15,942 nt of DNA, taken from NCBI GenBank assembly GCA_030590185.1, contig JAUUZB010000006.1, positions 1 to 15,942 of the forward strand, read 5' to 3'. The notes beneath the pieces are model-generated. The model had not been told where the DNA came from. It did no database searches and worked only from the letters and a program-made list of their open reading frames with translations. Made by a program: the position numbers and the translations under genes. Source of the DNA: Deltaproteobacteria bacterium (GTDB lineage: Bacteria; Myxococcota; XYA12-FULL-58-9; JAUUZB01). Shown piece by piece: positions 1 to 7,646 of this stretch (positions within the stretch are counted from its first letter, which is position 1; each line of letters opens with the position of its first letter).

Positions 1-2
1 AC

Positions 3-71
3 ATCTGGCCGCCGAGCCCCGGGGCAGGCTTCTCTCCGGGTGCACGCCGCGATACAACCGAGGCGAAATGA
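3..71 (+). CDS. 3' tail of an unidentified upstream gene (partial)
   Basis: One plus-strand frame is open from the window edge to a TGA at 69-71 and encodes about 22 residues ending in ...RRDTTEAK. I do not recognise the product. The reason for suspecting a real gene is its junction: the TGA overlaps the ATG at 68 as ATGA, the same 4-nt stop/start overlap seen at 5599 and 6492 in this window. With so little sequence, and with the other two forward frames also open here, the reading frame is only a suggestion. Confidence 0.3.
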   Translation: MWPPSPGAGFSPGARRDTTEAK

Positions 72-703
72 GGGTTCCCATGACCGACCTGCCGCCCGAG
101 ATCGCCCACGAGAACGCCATCAACGATTTGATCGAGAAGTACAGCGAGCTCAAGCTCCTCACCGCGGCGATCATGGTCCGGCGGGACGAGGCAGCGGCTC
201 AGGTCGAGGAGGGGCGCGCCGAGCTCGACAGGCTCGAAGGCGTGCTCGGGCGTGCGGTGGAAGGGGACCAGGACGACGAAGCGCTCGCCCTCCTGCAGCA
301 ACGGCACGACACCGAGGACCGGCTCGCTGGCCTGGTCACAGAGCTCGAGCAGGCGCAGGCCGACGCCGGGGCGGCCAAGGACTCCCTGGTGGAGCTCAAA
401 CAGGGCATCGAACGCCTCAAGGCTGAGCGGCCCCGGGCGGTGAGCGCGGCGGCGAGTGTCAGCCTCGACGAGCAGCTCGACGGGATCGCGGTGGACGCCG
501 AGTTGATCGCGCTCGAGAATGCCCGCGAGCACATCCAGAACACCATCGCTTTGGTGGATCTCAACCGCGAGCTCGCCGGCTCGGAACTCGGGGTGACGGC
601 GGTACCCAGAGAAGATCCAGAGGCCAAGGCCCGCCGGCAGCTCGAGGAGCTCAAGCGCCTGCGGGGGGGCGGGGAAGCGCCTACCTCCAAGAAGAGGCTC
701 TGA
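68..703 (+). CDS. PspA/IM30-like coiled-coil protein
   Basis: A 211-residue, almost entirely helical protein rich in Glu, Ala, Leu, Arg and Gln. Residues 15-120 form a long heptad-like coiled coil and residues about 132-165 a further helical segment (SLDEQLDGIAVDAELIALEN). A short charged helix (EAKARRQLEELKRL) precedes a basic tail. The length, the central hairpin-like coiled coil with an acidic EALALLQQR segment, and the LDEQL and LEELK endings resemble the PspA/IM30 (ESCRT-III-like) membrane-stress family. The amphipathic N-terminal membrane helix of classical PspA is not evident, so it may be another coiled-coil family. Two starts are possible: ATG 68, overlapping an upstream TGA as ATGA, and ATG 80, preceded by GAGGG with a 5-nt gap. 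The latter is the stronger ribosome site. A cytosolic or membrane-peripheral location is inferred. Confidence 0.75.
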   Translation: MRVPMTDLPPEIAHENAINDLIEKYSELKLLTAAIMVRRDEAAAQVEEGRAELDRLEGVLGRAVEGDQDDEALALLQQRHDTEDRLAGLVTELEQAQADAGAAKDSLVELKQGIERLKAERPRAVSAAASVSLDEQLDGIAVDAELIALENAREHIQNTIALVDLNRELAGSELGVTAVPREDPEAKARRQLEELKRLRGGGEAPTSKKRL

Positions 704-1040
704 GCGGAGGCGTCGGCCGGCAAGACGCAATTCCGACGTGCCGCCTCGAAGGCGGCGCTCCGGGAATCCGCAACGCCGATGTGCTGCCTAGAAGGCGGCG
801 CTCCGGGAATCCGCAACGCCGATGTGCCGCCTAGAAGGCGGCGCTCCGGGAATCCGCAACGCCGATGTACCGCCTCGAAGGCGGCGCTCCGGGAATCCGC
901 AATTCCGATGTGCCGCCTCGAAGGCGGCGCTCCGGGAATCCGCACCGCTTCGTGGCACAGCGCTAGAAGCCCCCGCACTTGGCGAGGGCGGTCGCGCGGG
1001 TTAATCTCGGGGTTGGGGACGGACCGGAGGCACCTGCGAA
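704..1040. other. 337-nt intergenic region, mostly a 43-bp repeat array
   Basis: Between the coiled-coil gene and the lipoprotein gene. Positions 726-940 are a five-unit tandem repeat (separate entry). Positions 941-1025 are non-repetitive. A weak promoter-like pair, TTGGCG at 979-984 and GTTAAT at 1000-1005, has only a 15-nt spacer and is not convincing. GGAGG at 1026-1030 is the ribosome site of the next gene. Several open frames cross this stretch on both strands, but they run through the repeats, whose 43-nt period rotates through all three frames, so I regard none of them as a gene. No terminator with a T-run is seen. Confidence 0.7.
726..940. repeat. Five tandem 43-bp units with a central hairpin
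   Basis: Units start at 726, 769, 812, 855 and 898, exactly 43 bp apart with no indels. A sixth begins at 941 but decays after CGCA. Only six columns vary (6, 7, 12, 15, 17 and 22); columns 23-43 are identical in all five. Columns 15-21 (GCCGCCT) pair with columns 25-31 (AGGCGGC) around a 3-nt loop, giving a 7-bp GC-rich hairpin per unit. The changes spare the hairpin: column 22 lies in the loop, and C to T at column 17 still allows a G-U pair. Column 15 G to A in unit 4 costs only the terminal pair. The period is not a multiple of three, which argues against a protein repeat. There are no unique spacers, so it is not a CRISPR array. Confidence 0.93.
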
Positions 1041-3701
1041 ATGGGGACCGCGGGGCGGCTGCAAATATTGGTGGTGGGCACGGCGCTGTCGGCCTGCACG
1101 GCGGCGGGCACGGCGGTGGCCCCCGTGGTGGAGGGTGTCGAGCCAGAAGCCGGTTACGTCGGTGAATCGGTGTCGGTCACCATCGCCGGCCGGAATTTCT
1201 ATCCCCGCTTCACTACCAACCTAGAGGGCCACGAGGTCGCGGTGGACAACAGTTTCGCAGCGACGTTGTCCAAGGGAAGCTACTCCATCGCCCTCGAGGA
1301 GGTCAGCGTCGTCGACGAGCACCTCCTCACCGCCGTGGTCCCGGCCGGAATCGACGCCGGTTGGTATGCGCTGGTGGTCACGGGTCCCCGCGGCACGAGC
1401 CCGGAGTTGACCGACGCCTACGAGGCCTTGGCGTGCCCTGGTGGGTGTGTCGGACCGGACTCTAACCAGCCGCCGAAGGTCGCCAACCCAATGGCGGACC
1501 TAACCTGGCCGGAACAAACCGACTCCTCCTTCATCATCCCGGCGGACACATTCAGCGATCCGGATCCTGGCGACTCGCTGGCCCATTCTGTAACCACAGC
1601 CGGATCGACCCATCTTCCATCCTGGCTCACGTTCGACCCCGTGAGCCGCGAGCTGTCCGGGCGGCCAGCCCAAAAGGATGTCGGCGTCTACAGCCTCGAG
1701 ATCACCGCCACTGACGACGGCGACCCCAACCTCTCGGCCAGCGATGGCTTCGAGCTCGAGGTGACCGCCGCGCCGAAGATCTCAATTGTGTCGCCGCCCG
1801 CGGGCGCAGAGGTCCAGGCGGCGATCACCATCGCAGGTACCTGCGAGCCAAATCTGACGATCACGGTCGGCGGTGATCTCCTGACGCCAACGACCGCCTC
1901 CTGCGCTGCCGATGGGGGCTATCAGATCAACATCACCCTGAGCCCGCCGGATGGAAACCGTGACGTGACCGTCGCCCAGACGAGTGCTGGCGGCACGGGC
2001 TCGGCTACTCTGACGGTCGACCTCGACACATCCCCACCGACCTTCACCCTCGCCGCCGACTCCGCCAATTGGACCAACTCCCTGCTCGAATCGCCAGCCA
2101 TCACGTGGGAGGCCCGGGATCGCGACGGCAACGTCGCCACCGTCGAGTACGCCATCGGTACCGGAACGGCTGGCGTTGCGCTCAACGACGAGGTTCCCTG
2201 GACCCCCGTGCCTGGCCCTGCCTTCAACGTCACCGGCCTCACCCTCTCCGAGGGCGGTCCCTACTTTTTTAACCTGCGCGCCACCGACATGGCCGGTAAC
2301 GTTGGCAGCGCGAGCTCCGACGGTTGGACCGTTGACGTGACCCGGCCGACGGCGGTCAGCGTGGTCAACGACGGCCAAACCGAGCTGCGCTCGTCGAGCG
2401 TCACGCCGGTGATCACCTGGCCCGCCGATACGGTCGATCCGGTGAGCGGCGGCGTGGCCAGCGGCGTCTCCCATTTCGAAGTCGCCGTCGGCACCGGTAT
2501 CTCAGGCGCTGCTGCCAGAGATGCCATGGCCTGGACCGATCTCGGATCCGCAACCTCTTTGTGGGGCCGGGACCTGATCCTCAGTGACGGCACGAACTAT
2601 CATGCCAACCTGCGGGTGCTCGACGTGGCGGGCAACGTCTCCCCCATCACTAGCTCCGACGGCTGGCTCGTCCTGGCGCTCACCGTCCCTACCACCGGGG
2701 GCGTTTGGGTGCTGGTGCCGGCCTACCCCGACGTCGATCAACTCGAGGACTTCTACCTGGCAAAATTCGAGATGAAGGCCGAGCGAGACGACACGGACGC
2801 GGCGCTCTGCTGTGTCGGCGCTGCCTGCGCTGAGCAGGGCTACGCATCCTGCGCCGCGTGCGAGAGCGATGGCTGCGGCCCTACTCTGGGTGCCGACAAG
2901 GATCACGGCTGCGGCTGGGATACCGGCACCTGCCCCAACGAGGATGTCAGCGGTCGCTTGCCCACCTGCTGCCACCGGCCCGAGTCCCGCGCCTCGGGCA
3001 CACCCTGGGTAAAGCTCTCCCGCGACGAAGCGGCGAGCGAGTGCGCGAGCCTCGGGCCGGGCTTTGGGCTCGTCACCAATCAACAGTGGATGGCCACGGC
3101 CCGCAACCTCGAGACGGTGGCGGCCAATTGGCTCGAGGGCGATGTCTACGGCACGACCCTCAATCGCGGGCACACCGCGGGCACAGCCGGGACCTACGTG
3201 AGCACCCCCGCCCTCGTCGCGGGGAACGATGATGATCCGTGGTTTGGCACCGGCCTCACCTGCGATCCCCCGAACACGGTTTGCTGGCATGGGCGGCGGG
3301 TGCACACCCTGAGCAATGGCGAGATCCTCTGGGATTTGGGGGGCAACGTCTACGAGATGATGGCGGACTTCCACGCCATCAGTTTCTCCGGCCCTGTTTG
3401 GCAAACCTACAACACGACGGACCCGGCCAACCCCTTCACCGTGGGTGGCACCTGGCCAGACCCCGAGACCAATCGACGTTGGTTCGCGCCGGCCAACGAC
3501 GATCCGAACATCTGGTACGGCGACCTGGGGGGGCGGTTTTTCCCGCACGATCAGAGCTCGAGCGGGGCGGTCATCTCGCGCGGCGGCCGGTGGGATGGCG
3601 GCTCCTACGGCGGGATCTTCTGCGCCTTCTGCGGCAGCGTTCAGCCGACCTTCTCGGGGATGTACGATTTTGGCTTCCGTTGTGCCTACTCGGAACCTTG
3701 A
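1041..3701 (+). CDS. Lipoprotein with TIG/Ig-like modules and an FGE/SUMF1-like C-terminal domain
   Basis: 886 residues, predicted to be an exported, lipid-anchored surface protein. A short hydrophobic N-terminus ends in a lipobox, LSAC, with the lipid-bearing Cys at 19. Modules in order: an IPT/TIG-like domain (about 31-130); a dystroglycan/cadherin-like Ig domain (about 148-243) with LPSWLTFDP, LSGRP and a VYSLEITATDDGDP motif; a bacterial Ig-like domain (about 246-328); two related repeats (about 352-430 and 456-542), each with AGNV and SSDGW motifs; and an FGE/SUMF1 or C-type-lectin-like domain (about 550-886) with FYLAKFEM, GGNVYEMM, SRGGRW and GFRCAY. Residues 590-644 form an insert with ten cysteines. 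FGE catalysis uses two cysteines four residues apart; here the nearest pair is C861-x-x-C864, so a binding or structural role is likelier than formylglycine formation. GGAGG at 1026-1030 supports this start. Confidence 0.9.
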   Translation: MGTAGRLQILVVGTALSACTAAGTAVAPVVEGVEPEAGYVGESVSVTIAGRNFYPRFTTNLEGHEVAVDNSFAATLSKGSYSIALEEVSVVDEHLLTAVVPAGIDAGWYALVVTGPRGTSPELTDAYEALACPGGCVGPDSNQPPKVANPMADLTWPEQTDSSFIIPADTFSDPDPGDSLAHSVTTAGSTHLPSWLTFDPVSRELSGRPAQKDVGVYSLEITATDDGDPNLSASDGFELEVTAAPKISIVSPPAGAEVQAAITIAGTCEPNLTITVGGDLLTPTTASCAADGGYQINITLSPPDGNRDVTVAQTSAGGTGSATLTVDLDTSPPTFTLAADSANWTNSLLESPAITWEARDRDGNVATVEYAIGTGTAGVALNDEVPWTPVPGPAFNVTGLTLSEGGPYFFNLRATDMAGNVGSASSDGWTVDVTRPTAVSVVNDGQTELRSSSVTPVITWPADTVDPVSGGVASGVSHFEVAVGTGISGAAARDAMAWTDLGSATSLWGRDLILSDGTNYHANLRVLDVAGNVSPITSSDGWLVLALTVPTTGGVWVLVPAYPDVDQLEDFYLAKFEMKAERDDTDAALCCVGAACAEQGYASCAACESDGCGPTLGADKDHGCGWDTGTCPNEDVSGRLPTCCHRPESRASGTPWVKLSRDEAASECASLGPGFGLVTNQQWMATARNLETVAANWLEGDVYGTTLNRGHTAGTAGTYVSTPALVAGNDDDPWFGTGLTCDPPNTVCWHGRRVHTLSNGEILWDLGGNVYEMMADFHAISFSGPVWQTYNTTDPANPFTVGGTWPDPETNRRWFAPANDDPNIWYGDLGGRFFPHDQSSSGAVISRGGRWDGGSYGGIFCAFCGSVQPTFSGMYDFGFRCAYSEP

Positions 3702-3754
3702 GGCCGTTTGGTGACCCTCCCCGCCGGTGGTAGCGTCAGGGTGCCGCTGAAGAC

Positions 3755-5602
3755 GTGGATGCCGTCACGATGCGCCTGGGACCCCGAATCACGCTCGCCA
3801 TGCTCGCGGTCGCCTGTGTTCCGTTGGGCTTGGCCGGGTGGAACGCCATTCGTCTCGCCGACGATGCGCTGCAGCGGCGCGCCGGTGATCTCCACGGCAC
3901 CGTAGCTGTACTTCTCGCCGATGAGATGAGCGGGCAGCTCAAGACCCGTTTGCGGGCGGTCCGCTTGGCGTCCGCCGCCTTCCGCCTCGAGGATCTCACC
4001 GAGGCAGAACGCCTCGGCGCTCTGCGTCTGATCTACCGTCAAGTGGAGGACACCAGCATTCTGGTGTTGCTCGACCCGCAGGCCAAGCAGGTTGGGGCGC
4101 CGATATTTTTTGGGCAGTGGCGGGATCCGGTGCTCGCCGATCGTCCAGCGATTGAGCCCGCCGACATCGAGCGTTTTGCAACACACATCCCGTTTGCCCT
4201 CGCCGCGGAAGTCGGTGCGGCCGTGGGGAGACCGTACAATTCGAACGGCGGGGAGCCACGGGTCGTCGTAGCGGTGCGTACCACCGGCGATGGCGTGCTC
4301 GCGGTGGAGCTCTCCCTCAACGCCCTCTTGAAGCTGATCGCGGAGCCACGGCTCGGCCCTCGGGGTCGCGCCTTTGTCACCGATAGCCAGGGGGTGGTGG
4401 TGCTGTCGGCGGATCCCGAAGCGGTCGCCAGCAAGCCGGACCGGAGCGATTGGCCGGCGGTGTCTGCGGCGCTGTCCGGTAGCGTCGTGCCAGAGCGCTT
4501 CGACATCCCGGGCGTTGGAGCCGTCCTCGGCGCTGGTGCCCGCTTGCCGGATTTCGGTTGGGCGGTGATCGTAGCGGAGCCGGTCGAGGACGCCCTAGCA
4601 GCGTCGCGGGCCTTGGTGGTGCGCACCAGCATCTGGTTGTTGGTCGTCTTGCTATTGGGGATCGCGGTCAGCCTGGCCTTGGCGCGTGCGCTGAGCCGAC
4701 CAATCCGCACCTTGCACAGCGGTGTCCAAGCCCTCGAACGTGGCGATCTCGGTCATCGGGTGGCAGGTGCCGATCGCCCGGACGAGCTCGGCGATCTGGC
4801 CCGCGCCTTCAACACCATGGCCTCGGAGATCCAACGCTGGAACGATGAGCTCGAGGCGCGGGTGGCAGCCAAGACCGAAGAGCTCGAAGAAACCCAGGAG
4901 CTGCTGATCCGGGCCCAGAAGCTCGCGGCGGTAGGACAGCTAGGCGCGGGGCTCTCCCACGAGATCAACAATCCCCTCGCCGGTATGCTCGGAATGATTC
5001 AGGTGCTCTTACTCACCAACCCCAACGAGGAAAAACGCGCCAGCCTGCTCCGCCAGGCGGAGGCCGAGGGCCTGCGCATCCGGGAGATCGTCGGCAATCT
5101 TCTGCGCCTCGGCGAGACCGGGGAGAGCCCCCAGCTCTCTACCATCCGGATCGCTGGCGCCGTCGACGATGCACTCGGGGTGCTCGCCCGACCCTTTGCC
5201 AAACAGGGCATCGAAGTGAGGCGCGAAGTTGCCGAGGACCTGCCGTTGGTTCGCGCCGATGCTCCGCGGCTCACGGAGGTTTTTCTCGAGCTCTTCACCA
5301 ACGCCAAACGCGCGATGCCCGAGGGTGGGTGTTTGACGGTGACCATCGACCACTCCCGGGGCCAGCTGGTCACCGTACGCATCTCGGACAACGGCGAGGG
5401 GATCCCGCCGGATCATCTCCACCGGATCTTCGAGCCCTTCTTCACCACCAAGACGGAATGGTCGTCTAGGGGACTCGGTCTGGCCATGGTAAACAAGGTA
5501 GTGGAAGGCCATCACGGCAGGGTCGCCGTAGAATCTGAGCTCGGCTCTGGCACTCAAATCATCGTCACCCTTCCGGCTGTCCAGGCGCGAGTCATGGAAT
5601 GA
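3755..5602 (+). CDS. Membrane sensor histidine kinase (Cache-type sensor, HAMP, HisKA, HATPase)
   Basis: 615 residues, the first gene of a four-gene overlapping set. A transmembrane helix (about 11-30) is followed by an extracytoplasmic sensor region (about 33-285). That region has PDC/Cache-like features: a DTSILVLLDP strand, then GPRGRAFVTDSQGVVVLS, and a closing FGWAVIVAEP. A second helix (about 287-311), a HAMP linker (about 311-364) and a coiled coil (365-390) follow. The H-box is LSHEINNPLAG with phospho-acceptor His402. The ATPase domain has N516 (N-box), DNGEGIP (545-551), FEPFFTTK (559-566) and RGLGLAM (572-578), so all catalytic motifs are intact. It should autophosphorylate in response to a periplasmic signal. 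The start could be GTG 3755 or ATG 3770; neither has a strong ribosome site. It begins 53 nt after the lipoprotein gene. The likely phosphoryl acceptor is the REC domain encoded two genes downstream. Confidence 0.95.
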   Translation: MDAVTMRLGPRITLAMLAVACVPLGLAGWNAIRLADDALQRRAGDLHGTVAVLLADEMSGQLKTRLRAVRLASAAFRLEDLTEAERLGALRLIYRQVEDTSILVLLDPQAKQVGAPIFFGQWRDPVLADRPAIEPADIERFATHIPFALAAEVGAAVGRPYNSNGGEPRVVVAVRTTGDGVLAVELSLNALLKLIAEPRLGPRGRAFVTDSQGVVVLSADPEAVASKPDRSDWPAVSAALSGSVVPERFDIPGVGAVLGAGARLPDFGWAVIVAEPVEDALAASRALVVRTSIWLLVVLLLGIAVSLALARALSRPIRTLHSGVQALERGDLGHRVAGADRPDELGDLARAFNTMASEIQRWNDELEARVAAKTEELEETQELLIRAQKLAAVGQLGAGLSHEINNPLAGMLGMIQVLLLTNPNEEKRASLLRQAEAEGLRIREIVGNLLRLGETGESPQLSTIRIAGAVDDALGVLARPFAKQGIEVRREVAEDLPLVRADAPRLTEVFLELFTNAKRAMPEGGCLTVTIDHSRGQLVTVRISDNGEGIPPDHLHRIFEPFFTTKTEWSSRGLGLAMVNKVVEGHHGRVAVESELGSGTQIIVTLPAVQARVME

Positions 5603-6495
5603 AGATGCCTTGGCCCATCTCAGCCCTCATCGGCTGCATCGTTACAGCCGGGGCCTGCGCCGACGAGCCGCAGGTCCCCGAGGCGGTCGCGCCGACCCTG
5701 GCCGAAGCCGCGCCCACCGCGGTGGAGATCTCTGTCCGTGAGGTCCAGGGCGCAGTAGAGATTGGGCGGGAAGGCAAGTGGTCGGCGGCCGCCGTTGGCG
5801 AGCGCCTCACTACGGCCGAGTCGATCCGCACGGGTACCGAAGGCTCGGCGTTGTTGAGCGTCGGCGATCAGGCCGAGGTTCGCGTCCACGACGCGTCGGA
5901 GGTCACGGTACGTGAGATCTCCGCCACCCTCAGCAAGCTCGAGCTCGACCGCGGCCGAATCCATGCCGAGGTGACGACGGACGGATTCACCATGCAGGTG
6001 CAGGCCAAGGGAACCGAGACGATCGCCGAGACCCGAAAGGGCGCCTTCACCATTTTTGCCGATGGCGCCGGACTCGTCGCCGTTGCCACCGAAACGGGCG
6101 GCGTCAGGCTCGAGGTCGGAGGCGGAAACGAAGGCGTCACCCTATCCGCTGGTGAACGCGCCACCGTGGCGAAGGGTGCCGCTCCGGAGGTATCCGCCAT
6201 CCCAACAACGGTCCTGCTCGAGGTGGAGTGGCCGGGCGAGAAGACCACGCGCTCGGCAACGGTCGCGGTGCGGGGACAGGTGGATGTAGGAACCGACGTA
6301 TCGATCAATGGTGCGGTGGCCACCGTTGCCGCTGATGGGCGGTTTGCGGTACAGGTCGCGCTCCGGGACGGGCGCAACGACATTAGGGTCAGCGCCACGG
6401 ACCTCAGCGGCCGCACCGCTCGGCGCGACGGTGGGGTCGAGGCGCTCCATCGTGCGCCCAGGGTCGAGGTCAAGAGCGAGGCGCTCTGGGAATGA
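5599..6495 (+). CDS. FecR-domain envelope protein with an Ig-like C-terminus
   Basis: 298 residues. The ATG at 5599 overlaps the kinase stop as ATGA and has no clear ribosome site of its own, so translational coupling is likely. The N-terminus is a short hydrophobic signal. A lipobox-like LIGC (Cys13) and a weaker AGAC (Cys20) are present, so lipidation is possible but unsure. Residues about 46-192 match the FecR beta-fold: VREVQGAVEI, then GERLTTAESIRTGTEGSALLSVGD, a KLELDRGRIHAEV strand, and a closing GVTLSAGERATV. Residues about 205-275 look like a small bacterial Ig-like domain with DGRFAVQVALRDGRNDIRVSATD. Classical FecR proteins control a FecI sigma factor across the inner membrane. No sigma factor, TonB receptor or inner-membrane helix is seen here, so this one probably works as a periplasmic or surface partner of the flanking kinases. 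Confidence 0.9.
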   Translation: MKMPWPISALIGCIVTAGACADEPQVPEAVAPTLAEAAPTAVEISVREVQGAVEIGREGKWSAAAVGERLTTAESIRTGTEGSALLSVGDQAEVRVHDASEVTVREISATLSKLELDRGRIHAEVTTDGFTMQVQAKGTETIAETRKGAFTIFADGAGLVAVATETGGVRLEVGGGNEGVTLSAGERATVAKGAAPEVSAIPTTVLLEVEWPGEKTTRSATVAVRGQVDVGTDVSINGAVATVAADGRFAVQVALRDGRNDIRVSATDLSGRTARRDGGVEALHRAPRVEVKSEALWE

Positions 6496-7646
6496 ACGAC
6501 GCAACGGATTGGAGCAGCGACGTGCAAGAGGAATGGGTTCTGGTCGTCGATGATGAGCCTACCGTGACCACCGCGGTGCGGCTGGCGCTCGAGACCATCA
6601 ACCTGCGGACCGTCACGGCGTACAACCTCGCCGAGGCGACAAGGCTGCTCGAGACTGAGCCGGCGGTCATCATCATCGACAAGAACCTCCCCGATGGATC
6701 CGGGATCGATCTGCTCGCGACGATCGGCGAGCGTTGGCCGATGGCCGAGAGCATCATCTTCACCGGCTATGCCTCCCTCGACTCCGCCATCGAAGCGTTG
6801 CGGGCTGGCGCCCGGGACTATCTGCTCAAGCCGCTGCAGCACGTGGACGAGCTCGTGCTCAAGGTCGAACATGCGCTGGAGCACCGGCGTCTTCGCATGG
6901 AGCGCCAACACACCCTCGAGGAGCTCGAGGAGGCGCAGCGTTTGCAGGCCTATGCCAATCACAGCCAGGGCATGGCGTTGCTCGGCAAGCTGATGGCGAG
7001 CCTGGTTCACGAGATCAGTACGCCGATGACAGTGATGCGCGGTAACCTCGATCTGCTCGCCCACGAGCTACCCCCCGAGAAACGCGCCACGGTCCTGATG
7101 GATGTCAGGGCCGCTGCCGATCAGATGGTCGACCTGCTCACCGACGTCCGGCGCCTGTCGGCGGCCACCGGCGGTGGGCAACGGGAGACCGAGGTCGTCG
7201 CCCTCAAAGACCTCATCGACCGTGCCATGACCCTGTCCAAGGGAGCCACCCGGAGCAGGACGAGCATCGACATCGATTGCGAGCCCGGTCTAGAGATCGT
7301 TGCCACGCCGGTGCGCCTGACCCAGGTATTGATCAACCTGCTGGTCAATGCCGCCGAGGCCATGGACAACACCGCCGGGAAGATTGGCCGGGTGGAGATC
7401 CGCGCCAGCCGGCGAGGTGATCGGGTCGTCGTGGAGGTCGAGGATGACGGCCGCGGCATCCCCGAAGATCTCCAGGGCCAGGTGTTTGAGGCCTTCGTGA
7501 CCAGCAAGAGTGGCGAAGCCGCCTCTGGGCTCGGGCTCGCCCTGTCACGGGAGATCGTGGCAGAGCACGACGGGACGCTCAACTTTCGTTCCACCCCAGG
7601 CGAAGGTACCTGCTTCGTCATCGATCTACCGGCCGTCGAGGATTAA
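6492..7646 (+). CDS. REC-histidine kinase (reversed hybrid, cytosolic)
   Basis: 384 residues, starting by ATGA overlap with the FecR gene. There is no signal peptide or membrane helix, so it should be cytosolic. The receiver domain is N-terminal (about 14-130), with acidic pair D20/D21, phospho-acceptor D63 in IIIDKNLPDGSG, T91 and K113 (LLKPL). A helical linker (131-160) leads to a HisKA-type H-box, LVHEISTPM, with His173. The ATPase domain has N286 (LLVNAAEAM), DDGRGIP (318-324), FEAFVTSK (332-339) and SGLGLAL (345-351). Receiver and kinase residues are complete. The usual reading of this order is that phosphorylation of the receiver by another kinase tunes the attached kinase. The membrane kinase at 3755-5602 is the obvious donor. 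No DNA-binding or other output domain follows, and no separate response regulator is in the window. Confidence 0.95.
   Translation: MNDATDWSSDVQEEWVLVVDDEPTVTTAVRLALETINLRTVTAYNLAEATRLLETEPAVIIIDKNLPDGSGIDLLATIGERWPMAESIIFTGYASLDSAIEALRAGARDYLLKPLQHVDELVLKVEHALEHRRLRMERQHTLEELEEAQRLQAYANHSQGMALLGKLMASLVHEISTPMTVMRGNLDLLAHELPPEKRATVLMDVRAAADQMVDLLTDVRRLSAATGGGQRETEVVALKDLIDRAMTLSKGATRSRTSIDIDCEPGLEIVATPVRLTQVLINLLVNAAEAMDNTAGKIGRVEIRASRRGDRVVVEVEDDGRGIPEDLQGQVFEAFVTSKSGEAASGLGLALSREIVAEHDGTLNFRSTPGEGTCFVIDLPAVED

Noticed and set aside
726..940. CRISPR array
   Set aside because: The whole 43-bp unit repeats head to tail with no unique spacers, and no cas gene is nearby.
199..978. 259-codon minus-strand open frame across the coiled-coil gene and the repeats
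   Set aside because: It is antisense to a gene with clear coding character, and its N-terminal part is simply translation of the 43-bp units in rotating frames. High-GC DNA gives many such long antisense frames.
2502..3548. 348-codon minus-strand open frame
   Set aside because: It is antisense to the FGE/SUMF1-like domain, whose motifs are clear. It is best explained by GC-rich codon structure.
5868..7064. 398-codon minus-strand open frame
   Set aside because: It lies opposite the FecR gene and the REC-kinase gene, both with recognisable conserved motifs. The antisense product has low-complexity composition and no recognisable domain.
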